This document shows positions 1-6,397 of a DNA stretch of 9,301 nucleotides, piece by piece. Numbering within the stretch: the first letter of the stretch is position 1; each line of letters begins with the position of its first letter. The notes under the pieces are model-generated. The model had not been told where the DNA came from, did no database searches, and saw nothing but the letters and a program-made list of their open reading frames with translations. Source of the DNA: Gammaproteobacteria bacterium (lineage in GTDB: Bacteria > Pseudomonadota > Gammaproteobacteria > SZUA-152); assembly GCA_024762755.1 (NCBI GenBank), contig JANTGX010000073.1, positions 1 through 9,301 of the forward strand. The letters are read 5' to 3'. The translations under genes and the position numbers were made by a program.

Positions 1-100
1 CGAATGCGTGATAGATCTGTTTTATAGATGGGAGGCATAGGGGACTTGTGCGGGAACAGAGTATCTACGGGGGGTTTCATCGCGCTTGCCTAACGGGCCT
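1..100. other. Non-coding left edge, downstream of mrcB
   Basis: No gene is supported here. By eye the first 60 bases are clearly less GC-rich than the rest of the window, as expected of an intergenic region. ATAGAT occurs twice (11-16 and 24-29). Reading away from the mrcB stop on the minus strand I find no convincing GC hairpin followed by a T run, so the mrcB terminator is either weak, Rho-dependent or outside the window. A plus-strand gene could start beyond the left edge, but nothing here shows it. Confidence 0.5.
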
Positions 101-2374
101 TCACTCATTGCAGCGGGTCCAATCCCGCGGCGCGGTGCCCTCGACGAAGGGCAGGCGTACGGCGCGCGGGCAGCGTTCGCTCAGCCGCAGGCCACGGCGC
201 GGATCGATCCAGGCCCACTGGATGCCCAGCGGTGGCAGGGGTTCGAAGGGGCGGGTGTCGATGCGGCGCAGCAGGTCGGCCCACACACGCAGGGCCCCCT
301 GGGCGCCAGTCAGGCCGGCGGGCCGGTTGTCGTCGCGTCCCAACCAGACCACCGCCAGGCGGTCGCCGCTGAAACCGGCGAACCAGCTGTCGCGCAGGTC
401 GTCGGTGGTGCCGGTCTTGCCGGCCACGGTGAGATCCTTGGGCAGGCTGCGATAGGCCAGCTTGCCGGTGCCGTCGCGTACCGTGTGCACCAGGGCCGCG
501 TCGAGCAGGAACAGGGGCACCGGTTCCACCGCCGAGACTATCTCCAGAGGATAGCGCTGCAGCGGCTCGCCCTGCGGCGTGAGCACGGCGCGGATAGCAC
601 GCAGCGGCGTACGGAAGCCCCCGGCGGCGAGGGTGTGATACATCTGCGCCACCTCCATGGGCGAGAGGCTGGCGCTGCCCAACAGCTGCGCGGGATAGGC
701 GGGCAGCTCGCGCTCGATGCCGAGGGCATGCAGGGTGTCGAGCACCGCCGGCAGGCCGAGGGCGAGGCCGAGGCGCGCGCTGGCCAGGTTGTAGGACTGC
801 GCCAGGGCCTCGAACAGGGGCACCTGGCCGTGGCTCTGATGATCGAAGTTCTGCGGTTCCCAGACCTCGCCGCCGCCCATGTCGAGGCTCAGGGGGCTGT
901 CGTCGAGCAGGCTGGCCAGGGTGTACTCGCCGCTGGCCAGGGCGGTCAGGTAGATGGCCGGCTTGACCAGGGAGCCGATGGGCCGTTGCGCGTCGAGGGC
1001 GCGATTGAAGCCGGCGAAACGCGGGTCGCGGCCGCCCACCATGGCCAGCACCTCGCCAGTATCCACGTCCACGGTGATCGCCGCGCCCTGCAGATCCTCG
1101 CCCGGCAGACGCGCCAACTGGCCGCTGAGGGCCGTCTCCGCCGCCTGCTGCACCGCGGGGTCGAGGCTGGTGAAGATACGCAGCCCCTCGGAGCGCAGAT
1201 CCTCGTCGCTGTAATCGCGGTGCAATTGGCGGCGCACCAGGTCCATGTAGGCCGGCCGCTCGGTGACGCCGCTGGCGGCGCGCGGGGTGACGCCGAGGGG
1301 CCGCGCGGCGGCCGCCGCGGCCTGCTCGGGCGTCAGGGTGCCCTGCTCGGCCAATAGCCTCAGGACCAGGTTGCGCCGCTCGCGGGCGCGCTCGGGGAAT
1401 CGTCGCGGGTCGTAATACGAAGGCCCCTTCACCAGTGCTACGAGCAGGGCGATCTGGTCCGCCCGCAGCTGCCCCAGCGGGCGACCGAAATAGAAGCGGC
1501 TGGCGAGCCCGAAGCCGTGGATGGCGCGGCGGCCATCCTGGCCGAGGTAGATCTCGTTGAGGTAGGCCTCGAGGATCTCGTCCTTGTCGTAGTGCCATTC
1601 CAGCAGCAGCGCCATGAGGGCCTCGTTGAGCTTGCGCCCGAGGGTACGCTCACTGCTGAGGAAGAAGTTCTTCACCAACTGCTGGGTCAGGGTGCTGCCG
1701 CCCTGCACCGTGTGCCCGGCGCGCAGATTGGCCCACAGGGCGCGGGCGATGGCACGTGGCGAGATACCGTGGTGGCGGTAGAAGTCGCGGTCCTCCACCG
1801 TCAGCAGGCTGTCGACGAGCAGCGGCGGTACCTCCTCCAGGCGCACCAGCACGCGGTCTTCGCGGTGGGCGGGATAGATGCGGCCGATCAGCGGCGGGTC
1901 GAGGCGCAGCAGGTCCAGGGGCTCGCCGCTGCTGGCGTCGCGGATGTCGCGCAGGGCGTGGCGGCCGAATTCCAGGCGCAGGCTGCGCGAGGGCTCGGCG
2001 CCGTCCCAGAAATCGAAATCGCGGGTGACCACGATGAAGCTGCGCCCCAGGCGGGTGAAGGTGCCGGGCTGGTGGGGGCGGGAGACGGCGCGGTAGTCGA
2101 GTCGCGCCAGCTCGGCGGCGAAGTCCCCGGCGCTCAGCGCCTGTCCCGGGTAGACCTCCAGGGCGCGGGCATAGACCTGCGCCGGCAGGGCCCAGCGCTT
2201 GCCCTCGAACTGGTTGCGCACCTGCAGGTCGAGCCAGGCGGTATAGCCCGCCAGGGCCAGCAACAGCAGCAGGCCACCGCCGACGAGCCAGCGCCAGGCC
2301 ATACGCCGCGGGGCGCGGCGCTTGCCCCGTTTGGCCGGCCTGCGCCGGGTCTTGGCCTTGTTGCGTTTCGCCAT
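101..2374 (-). CDS. mrcB: Penicillin-binding protein 1b (bifunctional transglycosylase/transpeptidase)
   Basis: Class A PBP that polymerises lipid II into glycan strands and cross-links the peptides, anchored in the inner membrane and active in the periplasm. The 757-residue product has a short, strongly basic cytoplasmic tail (1-26), one membrane segment (about 27-47), and a UB2H-like region (about 60-140), the domain that in E. coli PBP1b contacts LpoB. The GT51 transglycosylase domain (about 165-345) has catalytic Glu194 in VEDRDFYRHHG, then GGSTLTQQLVKN at 225-236 and a NEIYLGQ block near 273. The transpeptidase domain has all three motifs: SLVK with nucleophile Ser468, SYN at 527-529 and KTGT at 653-656. 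The length is close to Pseudomonas PBP1b and shorter than E. coli PBP1b. I chose the ATG at 2374 because a GGGAG Shine-Dalgarno lies just upstream and the MAKRNK basic tail is typical; the frame stays open to 2530 but without family-like sequence. It is divergent from the kinase fusion gene. All catalytic motifs are intact. Confidence 0.96.
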   Translation of the reverse strand: MAKRNKAKTRRRPAKRGKRRAPRRMAWRWLVGGGLLLLLALAGYTAWLDLQVRNQFEGKRWALPAQVYARALEVYPGQALSAGDFAAELARLDYRAVSRPHQPGTFTRLGRSFIVVTRDFDFWDGAEPSRSLRLEFGRHALRDIRDASSGEPLDLLRLDPPLIGRIYPAHREDRVLVRLEEVPPLLVDSLLTVEDRDFYRHHGISPRAIARALWANLRAGHTVQGGSTLTQQLVKNFFLSSERTLGRKLNEALMALLLEWHYDKDEILEAYLNEIYLGQDGRRAIHGFGLASRFYFGRPLGQLRADQIALLVALVKGPSYYDPRRFPERARERRNLVLRLLAEQGTLTPEQAAAAAARPLGVTPRAASGVTERPAYMDLVRRQLHRDYSDEDLRSEGLRIFTSLDPAVQQAAETALSGQLARLPGEDLQGAAITVDVDTGEVLAMVGGRDPRFAGFNRALDAQRPIGSLVKPAIYLTALASGEYTLASLLDDSPLSLDMGGGEVWEPQNFDHQSHGQVPLFEALAQSYNLASARLGLALGLPAVLDTLHALGIERELPAYPAQLLGSASLSPMEVAQMYHTLAAGGFRTPLRAIRAVLTPQGEPLQRYPLEIVSAVEPVPLFLLDAALVHTVRDGTGKLAYRSLPKDLTVAGKTGTTDDLRDSWFAGFSGDRLAVVWLGRDDNRPAGLTGAQGALRVWADLLRRIDTRPFEPLPPLGIQWAWIDPRRGLRLSERCPRAVRLPFVEGTAPRDWTRCNE

Positions 2375-2403
2375 GGTCTCCCGCCTGCGCCAGCAAAAAG
2401 CCC

Positions 2404-2409
2404 ATTGTA
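2404..2409 (-). promoter_or_regulatory. Candidate -10 element for mrcB
   Basis: On the minus strand this reads TACAAT, five of six matches to the sigma-70 -10 consensus, about 30 nt upstream of the mrcB ATG. No good -35 hexamer lies 16-18 nt further upstream, so this is only a candidate. The same TACAATGG string occurs upstream of the permease operon (minus strand, 6233-6240). Confidence 0.35.
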
Positions 2410-2411
2410 AC

Positions 2412-2440
2412 GTGACACGGGACGGCCGGGGCGCTACAAA
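2412..2440 (+). promoter_or_regulatory. Candidate sigma-70 promoter for the kinase fusion gene
   Basis: GTGACA (2412-2417) matches TTGACA at five of six positions. It is followed after exactly 17 nt by TACAAA (2435-2440), which matches TATAAT at four of six. Transcription would begin near 2447, leaving a leader of about 23 nt with the GAGGAAG Shine-Dalgarno (2458-2464) before the ATG at 2470. It lies back to back with the candidate mrcB -10. Confidence 0.4.
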
Positions 2441-2469
2441 GGTGCTATCTCGACGGCGAGGAAGACGGC

Positions 2470-4086
2470 ATGAGCGAAGCGCAGGAACCCCCCTTGATCC
2501 GCGGCCTGCGGCGGGCGGCGGCCTATCCACACCCGGTGACGGAGATCCAGTGCTTCGAGACCCACATCTCCTGGGTGCTGCTCACCGGCGAGTTCGCCTA
2601 CAAGATCAAGAAGCCGGTGGACTTCGGCTTTCTCGACTACTCCACCCTGGCCCGGCGCAAGCACTTCTGCGAGGAGGAGCTGCGCCTCAACGGGCGCCTC
2701 GCCCCGACGCTCTATCGGCAAGTGGTGAGCATCAACGGCAGCCTCGAGCAGCCGCGCATCGAAGGCCCCGGCGAGACCCTGGAATACGCCGTGCAGATGC
2801 GCCAGTTCGACAACCATCAGCGCTTCGACCACCTGCTGGAAAAGGGCGCACTGCAGGACGAGCAGCTGCGCGAGACCGCCGAGGTACTCGCCCGCTTCCA
2901 CGCCGAGATCGCCGTGGCCGGGCCCGACACCCCCTACGGCGAGCCCGATGCCGTGCGTCAGCCGATGCAGGAGAACTTCGACCAATTGATCGAATTCGCC
3001 CCCGAGGTCTTCGCCCGAGGGGCGGCACGCGAGGCACTGGACAGCGTGCAGCGCTGGACGGAGCAACGCCTCGCGGCCCTGCACGCGACCCTGCTGCAGC
3101 GCAAACGGGAGGGCCACATCCGCGAATGTCACGGTGACCTGCACCTGGGCAACATCGTCCTCTACCAGGGCCGGGTCACGCCCTTCGATGGCATCGAATT
3201 CAACGACCGCCTGCGCTGGATCGACACCCAGAGCGAGATCGCCTTCCTGCTCATGGACCTGGACGACCATCGCCGCCACGACCTGGCCCAGATACTGCTC
3301 AGCGTCTATCTGGAAATGGGGGGCGACTACGCGGGACTCGCCGTGCTGCGTCTCTACCAATGCTACCGCGCCATGGTGCGGGCCAAGGTCGCCGCCCTGC
3401 GCGGCGCACAGGCGCCCGGGCTGCGCGACGAGACGGACGCCGAGCTGGCCAACTATCTGCGCCTGGCCCGCTGCTACACCCGCCCGGGCCGGCCCGTCCT
3501 GCTCATCACCCACGGCCTCTCGGGCAGCGGCAAGACCTGGCTGGGCGAGCGCCTGCTCACCGTCAGCGATGCCATCCGCGTGCGTTCGGACGTGGAGCGC
3601 AAACGCCTCGCCGGTCTCGAACCCCTGGCGCGCAGCAAGGCCGAGGTCGGCGCCGGCCTCTATACCCCGGCCATGAGCCGACGCACCTACCAGCGCCTGG
3701 CCGAACTGGCGGGCGACCTGTTGCAGGCCGGCTTCCCCGTCATCGTCGACGCCACCTTCCTGCGCCGCGCCGAACGCGACCGCTTCAGGCACTTGGCCGA
3801 AGGACTCGGCGTCCCCTTCCGCATCCTCCACTGCGCCGCCGACCCCGCGTTGATGCGCCAGCGCATCAGCCGCCGCGAACAGGCCGGATGCGACGCCTCC
3901 GAGGCCAACCTGGCAGTGCTGGAGAACCAGCTCGCCCACCAGGAGCCCCTGGCCGCCGACGAGGCCGACGCGGTGATCCACCTCGACAGCGGCCGGGACT
4001 GGCAGCCCGGCGCCCTGCGCGCCTGCATCGAACAGCACCTCGGCCAATCCCTCGCGCCACAGAGCGAGACCTGCAAGCTGGATTGA
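2470..4086 (+). CDS. Fusion of APH-like kinase domain and P-loop (AAA_33-type) kinase domain
   Basis: The 538-residue protein has two nucleotide-binding kinase modules. Residues about 30-330 are an aminoglycoside-phosphotransferase-like fold: KIKKPVDFGFLDYS (45-58) is in the N-lobe, and the catalytic loop is HGDLHLGN (221-228) with Asp223 and Asn228, followed by FDGIEFN (239-245) as the likely metal-binding segment. Residues about 340-525 are a P-loop kinase: Walker A GLSGSGKT (349-356), a RSDVERKR segment (372-379) and DATFLRRAERDRF (427-439), resembling zeta-toxin/gluconate-kinase-like ATPases. The architecture matches the widespread bacterial family annotated as bifunctional APH/ATP-binding protein (COG2187 plus COG0645). 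Its substrate is, to my knowledge, not established, so the name should not be read as antibiotic resistance. The protein looks soluble, with no signal peptide. The start is set by GAGGAAG at 2458-2464, 5 nt before the ATG. It is probably monocistronic, because the next gene is convergent 31 bp away. Confidence 0.9.
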   Translation: MSEAQEPPLIRGLRRAAAYPHPVTEIQCFETHISWVLLTGEFAYKIKKPVDFGFLDYSTLARRKHFCEEELRLNGRLAPTLYRQVVSINGSLEQPRIEGPGETLEYAVQMRQFDNHQRFDHLLEKGALQDEQLRETAEVLARFHAEIAVAGPDTPYGEPDAVRQPMQENFDQLIEFAPEVFARGAAREALDSVQRWTEQRLAALHATLLQRKREGHIRECHGDLHLGNIVLYQGRVTPFDGIEFNDRLRWIDTQSEIAFLLMDLDDHRRHDLAQILLSVYLEMGGDYAGLAVLRLYQCYRAMVRAKVAALRGAQAPGLRDETDAELANYLRLARCYTRPGRPVLLITHGLSGSGKTWLGERLLTVSDAIRVRSDVERKRLAGLEPLARSKAEVGAGLYTPAMSRRTYQRLAELAGDLLQAGFPVIVDATFLRRAERDRFRHLAEGLGVPFRILHCAADPALMRQRISRREQAGCDASEANLAVLENQLAHQEPLAADEADAVIHLDSGRDWQPGALRACIEQHLGQSLAPQSETCKLD

Positions 4087-4089
4087 GCG

Positions 4090-4103
4090 CGCCGTCTACG
4101 GCG
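4090..4103. terminator. Small GC hairpin between convergent genes (weak terminator candidate)
   Basis: CGCCG-TCTA-CGGCG forms a 5-bp stem with a 4-nt loop starting 3 nt after the stop of the kinase fusion gene, in the 31-bp gap between two convergent genes. No T run follows on either strand, so it is a weak candidate for stopping transcription from either side. Confidence 0.25.
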
Positions 4104-4117
4104 GGTTCAACGGCCCT

Positions 4118-4390
4118 TCAATCCCCCAACAAGGGATGGTCGGCCGGCAATTGCTTGGCATACCAGAGGGCCAGCTTGTGGCGCATGGACTTCTGCGTCA
4201 CCTGATCCTCGGGCAGGGGCTGGATGAGTTTGTCGTGCACCAGCAGACGATAGAGATAGAGCACCTTCTCGCTCACCGAATCCGTCGGCTCGAAGACCGC
4301 CGCGCCACGCTCCTCGGCATATTTCACGCCGGCGCCGACCGCCGCTTTCGCCAGCTCCGTCTCGTGCTTCAGTTTCTTGCTCTTGGCCAT
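4118..4390 (-). CDS. Small conserved protein, probable DUF5062 family
   Basis: This encodes a 90-residue soluble protein, charged and probably mostly helical, with a lysine-rich start (MAKSKKLKHE). It has no membrane segment, signal peptide or cysteine pair. The central block YRLLVHDKLIQPLPEDQVT (about 47-65), followed by MRHKLALWYAKQLPADHPLL (about 69-88), resembles what I recall of the DUF5062 family of gammaproteobacterial proteins of about 85-90 residues and unknown function. That assignment is from memory and needs an HMM search. The start is supported by AGGTGA a few bases before the ATG. It lies 82 bp downstream of the permease pair on the same strand, so it may be read through from that operon, but a dyad in the gap leaves room for its own promoter. 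It converges with the kinase fusion gene. Confidence 0.75.
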   Translation of the reverse strand: MAKSKKLKHETELAKAAVGAGVKYAEERGAAVFEPTDSVSEKVLYLYRLLVHDKLIQPLPEDQVTQKSMRHKLALWYAKQLPADHPLLGD

Positions 4391-4411
4391 GGGTCACCTG
4401 TGTGGTTTTGC

Positions 4412-4430
4412 GGGACTGTTTACAGTACCC
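4412..4430. repeat. Dyad/hairpin upstream of the small DUF5062-like gene
   Basis: GGG-ACTGT-TT-ACAGT-A-CCC forms an inverted repeat with one unpaired A. It lies about 22 bp upstream of the small gene's start and downstream of the permease stop. It could be an operator half-site pair or an intergenic RNA hairpin. There is no T run, so it is not a classical terminator. It does not fit the spacing of LexA (CTGT-N8-ACAG) or the FNR consensus. Confidence 0.3.
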
Positions 4431-4472
4431 CTTGCAGTATCCGGGCAAACGCAGCGAAAAGCACCCGGCGGC

Positions 4473-5282
4473 TCATGCGCGCCAGCGGCGTACGTCCAGC
4501 CGGTCGCGCAGGCGGTCGCCCAGCAGGTTCACCGCCAGCACCACCAGGGCCAGGGCCACGCCGGGCACCATCACCATGTGCGGCGCCACCAGCAGATAGC
4601 GTGCGCCGTCGCGGATCATGCTGCCCCAGGATGCCGCCGGTGGCTGCACACCGAGGCCGAGGAAGGAGAGGCCGGCCTCGGCGATGACCACGCCGGCGAC
4701 GCCGAAGCTGGCCTCGACGATGAGCGGGGCGAGGATCAGGGGCAGCAGATGGCGATAGAGGATGCGCAACGGGCCGGCACCGAGGACACGTGCGGCCTGC
4801 ACGTGTTCGCGCTGCTTGAGGCTGAGCACCTGGGCGCGGGCCAGGCGGGCGAAGCCCACCCAGCCGACCACGGAGAGGGCCAGCACGACATTGTCGATGC
4901 CGGGGCCGAGGATGCCGGCCAGGGCGATGGCCAGGAGGATGCCGGGGAAGGCGAGGAAGATGTCGATGATGCGCACGATGACCTGGTCCCACGCGCCACC
5001 GAGGTAGGCGCTGGTGGCGCCGAGGGCGGTGCCGAGGCTGGCGGAGATGGCCACCACCCAGAGCGCGACGAGGAAGGAGGTCTGCGCGCCGCTGACCACC
5101 CGCGCGGCGAGAGAGCGGCCGAGGTCGTCGTAGCCGAGCAGGGATCCCGCCCCGGGGGGCTGCAGGATGCGAGGCAGGTGGATGGTGTCGGGCGACAGCG
5201 GCAGCCAGGGCCCGAGCAGGGCGGCCAGGGCCCACAGGGCGACCACCGCCAGCGGCAGCCACAACCCCAGCAGGCGCGCCAT
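4473..5282 (-). CDS. ABC transporter inner-membrane permease, DppC/OppC-like
   Basis: This is the second permease subunit of a peptide/nickel-type ABC importer (BPD_transp_1 family). The 269-residue protein has an N-terminal membrane helix (about 4-25) and a family-typical LLGYDDLGRSLAARVVSGAQ (48-67), which corresponds to the LGTDxLGRD region of DppC/OppC. Several further hydrophobic helices follow. The cytoplasmic EAA coupling loop (about 158-181) has Ala-Ala at 163-164, Gly168 and a HLLP-type end at 178-181, and docks with the ATPase. The AEAGLSFLGLGVQPP block (201-215) is characteristic of DppC-type subunits. The start is the ATG at 5282, whose A is shared with the upstream permease stop (TGATG), so translation is coupled. 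A TTG one codon earlier is less likely. Substrate cannot be read from permease sequence alone. Confidence 0.9.
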   Translation of the reverse strand: MARLLGLWLPLAVVALWALAALLGPWLPLSPDTIHLPRILQPPGAGSLLGYDDLGRSLAARVVSGAQTSFLVALWVVAISASLGTALGATSAYLGGAWDQVIVRIIDIFLAFPGILLAIALAGILGPGIDNVVLALSVVGWVGFARLARAQVLSLKQREHVQAARVLGAGPLRILYRHLLPLILAPLIVEASFGVAGVVIAEAGLSFLGLGVQPPAASWGSMIRDGARYLLVAPHMVMVPGVALALVVLAVNLLGDRLRDRLDVRRWRA

Positions 5283-6208
5283 CAACGGCCACCCCCCACC
5301 CGCAGGCGCGGATCGGCCAGGGCGTAGGCCACGTCGGTGAGGGTGTTCACCACCACGTAGATCAGGCTGATGAGCAGGACGCTGGCCTGCACCAGGGGGT
5401 AGTCACGGCGCTGGATGGCCTCGATCACCAACTGGCCGACACCGGGCCAGGCGAACACCACCTCGGTGATCACGGCGCCGGCCAGCAGGGCGCCGAGTTG
5501 CAGACCGAGCAGGGTGATCACCGGCAACAGGGCGTTGCGCAGGGCGTGCTTCCAGATCACCACGCGCGGCGCCAGGCCCTTGGCCCGCGCGGTGCGGATG
5601 TAGTCCTCGCCGAGTACCTCCAGCAGGGAGGCGCGCAGCATGCGCGAGAGGATGGCCGCCAGGGCGGTGCCCAGGGTCAGCGCCGGCAGCACCAGGGAGG
5701 CCAGGCCGTCGCGGCCACTCACCGGGAACCAGCCCAGCCAGAGGGAGAAGAACAGGATCAGGAGCGGACCGAGGAGGAAGTTGGGCACCGCCACGCCGCC
5801 CAGGGAGACGCCCATGGCGAGGTGGTCCCACACGCTGTCCTTGTGCACCGCCGAGAGCACCCCGAGGGGGAAGGCGATGGCCACCGCCACCAGCAGGGCG
5901 GCGACAGACAGCTCGGCGGTGGCCGGCAGGCGCTCCAGCAGGATCTCGCCGATGGGCCGCTGTGAGTGCAGCGAGGTGCCCAGATCGAGGTGCAGCAGGC
6001 CGTCGAGATAGTGCAGGAACTGCACCCCCAGCGGCCGGTCCAGCCCCAGGGCCTGACGCAGGGCCTCGCGGTCGGCGGCGCGCGCCGATTCGCCCAGCAT
6101 CACCTCCACCGGATCGCCCGGCACCCAATGGATGAGAAAGAACACCAGACACAGCACACCGAAGACCACCAGCAGGGCGCTGAACAGGCGGGCGAGGATG
6201 AAAGACAA
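5282..6208 (-). CDS. ABC transporter inner-membrane permease, DppB/OppB-like (TTG start proposed)
   Basis: This is the first permease subunit of the same importer. With the proposed start it has 308 residues and opens with SFILARLFSALLVV, matching the usual DppB opening. There are about six membrane helices (roughly 9-27, 99-121, 133-158, 169-190, 232-254 and 276-297). HWVPGDPV (27-34) is the conserved GDP motif after helix 1. The EAA loop is DYIRTARAKGL (202-212) followed by HALRNALLP (221-229), and WPGVGQLV lies near 254-261. There is no ATG near the N-terminus. The TTG at 6208 is preferred because GGAG sits 7 nt upstream and the protein then begins like its family; the frame is open to another TTG at 6259 that would add an unusual basic tail. 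It couples to the next permease through TGATG. No solute-binding protein or ATPase gene lies beside the pair in this window. Confidence 0.88.
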   Translation of the reverse strand: MSFILARLFSALLVVFGVLCLVFFLIHWVPGDPVEVMLGESARAADREALRQALGLDRPLGVQFLHYLDGLLHLDLGTSLHSQRPIGEILLERLPATAELSVAALLVAVAIAFPLGVLSAVHKDSVWDHLAMGVSLGGVAVPNFLLGPLLILFFSLWLGWFPVSGRDGLASLVLPALTLGTALAAILSRMLRASLLEVLGEDYIRTARAKGLAPRVVIWKHALRNALLPVITLLGLQLGALLAGAVITEVVFAWPGVGQLVIEAIQRRDYPLVQASVLLISLIYVVVNTLTDVAYALADPRLRVGGGR

Positions 6209-6234
6209 GGACGGACTCCGCGGAGATTTGCGCC

Positions 6235-6240
6235 ATTGTA
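6235..6240 (-). promoter_or_regulatory. Candidate -10 element for the permease pair
   Basis: On the minus strand this reads TACAAT, five of six matches to the -10 consensus. It would start a transcript near 6228 with a leader of about 20 nt to the TTG at 6208 that contains the GGAG. Only a poor -35 (GGCTTG, 16 nt upstream) is visible. If it is the real promoter, the TTG at 6259 cannot be the start, because it would lie upstream of the transcript. Confidence 0.35.
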
Positions 6241-6349
6241 GCGCAGTGGCCAAGCTCAAGCCCCGCGCCCGACCGCCGCTAATCCCTGGCAGAGCCTACT
6301 GGTTTTCCCGATGCGCCCAGCGGCCATCCGTTTCCCATCGACCTGCCGA

Positions 6350-6371
6350 CGTGCCTGCGGGCCTCGGCACG
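6350..6371 (+). repeat. Alternative stem in the leader of the first chemoreceptor-like gene
   Basis: CGTGCC (6350-6355) pairs with GGCACG (6366-6371) around a 10-nt loop. The stem shares bases 6354-6355 with the ribosome-binding-site hairpin at 6354-6385, so the two cannot form together in full. In GC-rich sequence a 6-bp stem is not rare. Confidence 0.3.
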
Positions 6372-6385
6372 AAAAGACCCGCAGG
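6354..6385 (+). promoter_or_regulatory. Inverted repeat that would sequester the ribosome-binding site
   Basis: CCTGCGGG (6354-6361) and CCCGCAGG (6378-6385) are perfect 8-bp complements with a 16-nt loop. The 3' arm includes the AGG of the AGGAAG Shine-Dalgarno (6383-6388) for the ATG at 6398, so the folded RNA would partly hide the ribosome-binding site. That it regulates translation is an inference. Confidence 0.4.
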
Positions 6386-6397
6386 AAGTGACCGACC

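Noticed and set aside
86..1357. Plus-strand ORF (423 codons) opposite mrcB, and another at 1517-2410
   Set aside because: Both lie over intact PBP1b catalytic motifs on the minus strand; the translations are Gln/Ala/Gly/Val-rich and featureless.
2470..3480. Antibiotic resistance by an aminoglycoside phosphotransferase
   Set aside because: The APH-like fold is fused to a P-loop kinase in a widespread chromosomal family with no resistance role known to me. No mobile-element context is present.
2434..4047. Long minus-strand ORF (537 codons) antisense to the kinase fusion gene
   Set aside because: The opposite strand encodes a protein with clear kinase motifs. The antisense product is low-complexity, rich in Val, Gly, Ala and Gln, and shows no motif. 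Long antisense frames are expected in GC-rich genes.
4090..4103. Strong bidirectional terminator between the convergent genes
   Set aside because: The hairpin stem is only 5 bp and no T run follows on either strand; kept only as a weak candidate.
4420..4476. 18-codon ORF overlapping the end of the second permease by ATGA (MSRRVLFAAFARILQGVL)
   Set aside because: The overlap is suggestive, but there is no Shine-Dalgarno, the length is very short, and ATGA overlaps arise easily by chance. No evidence of expression can be read from the sequence.
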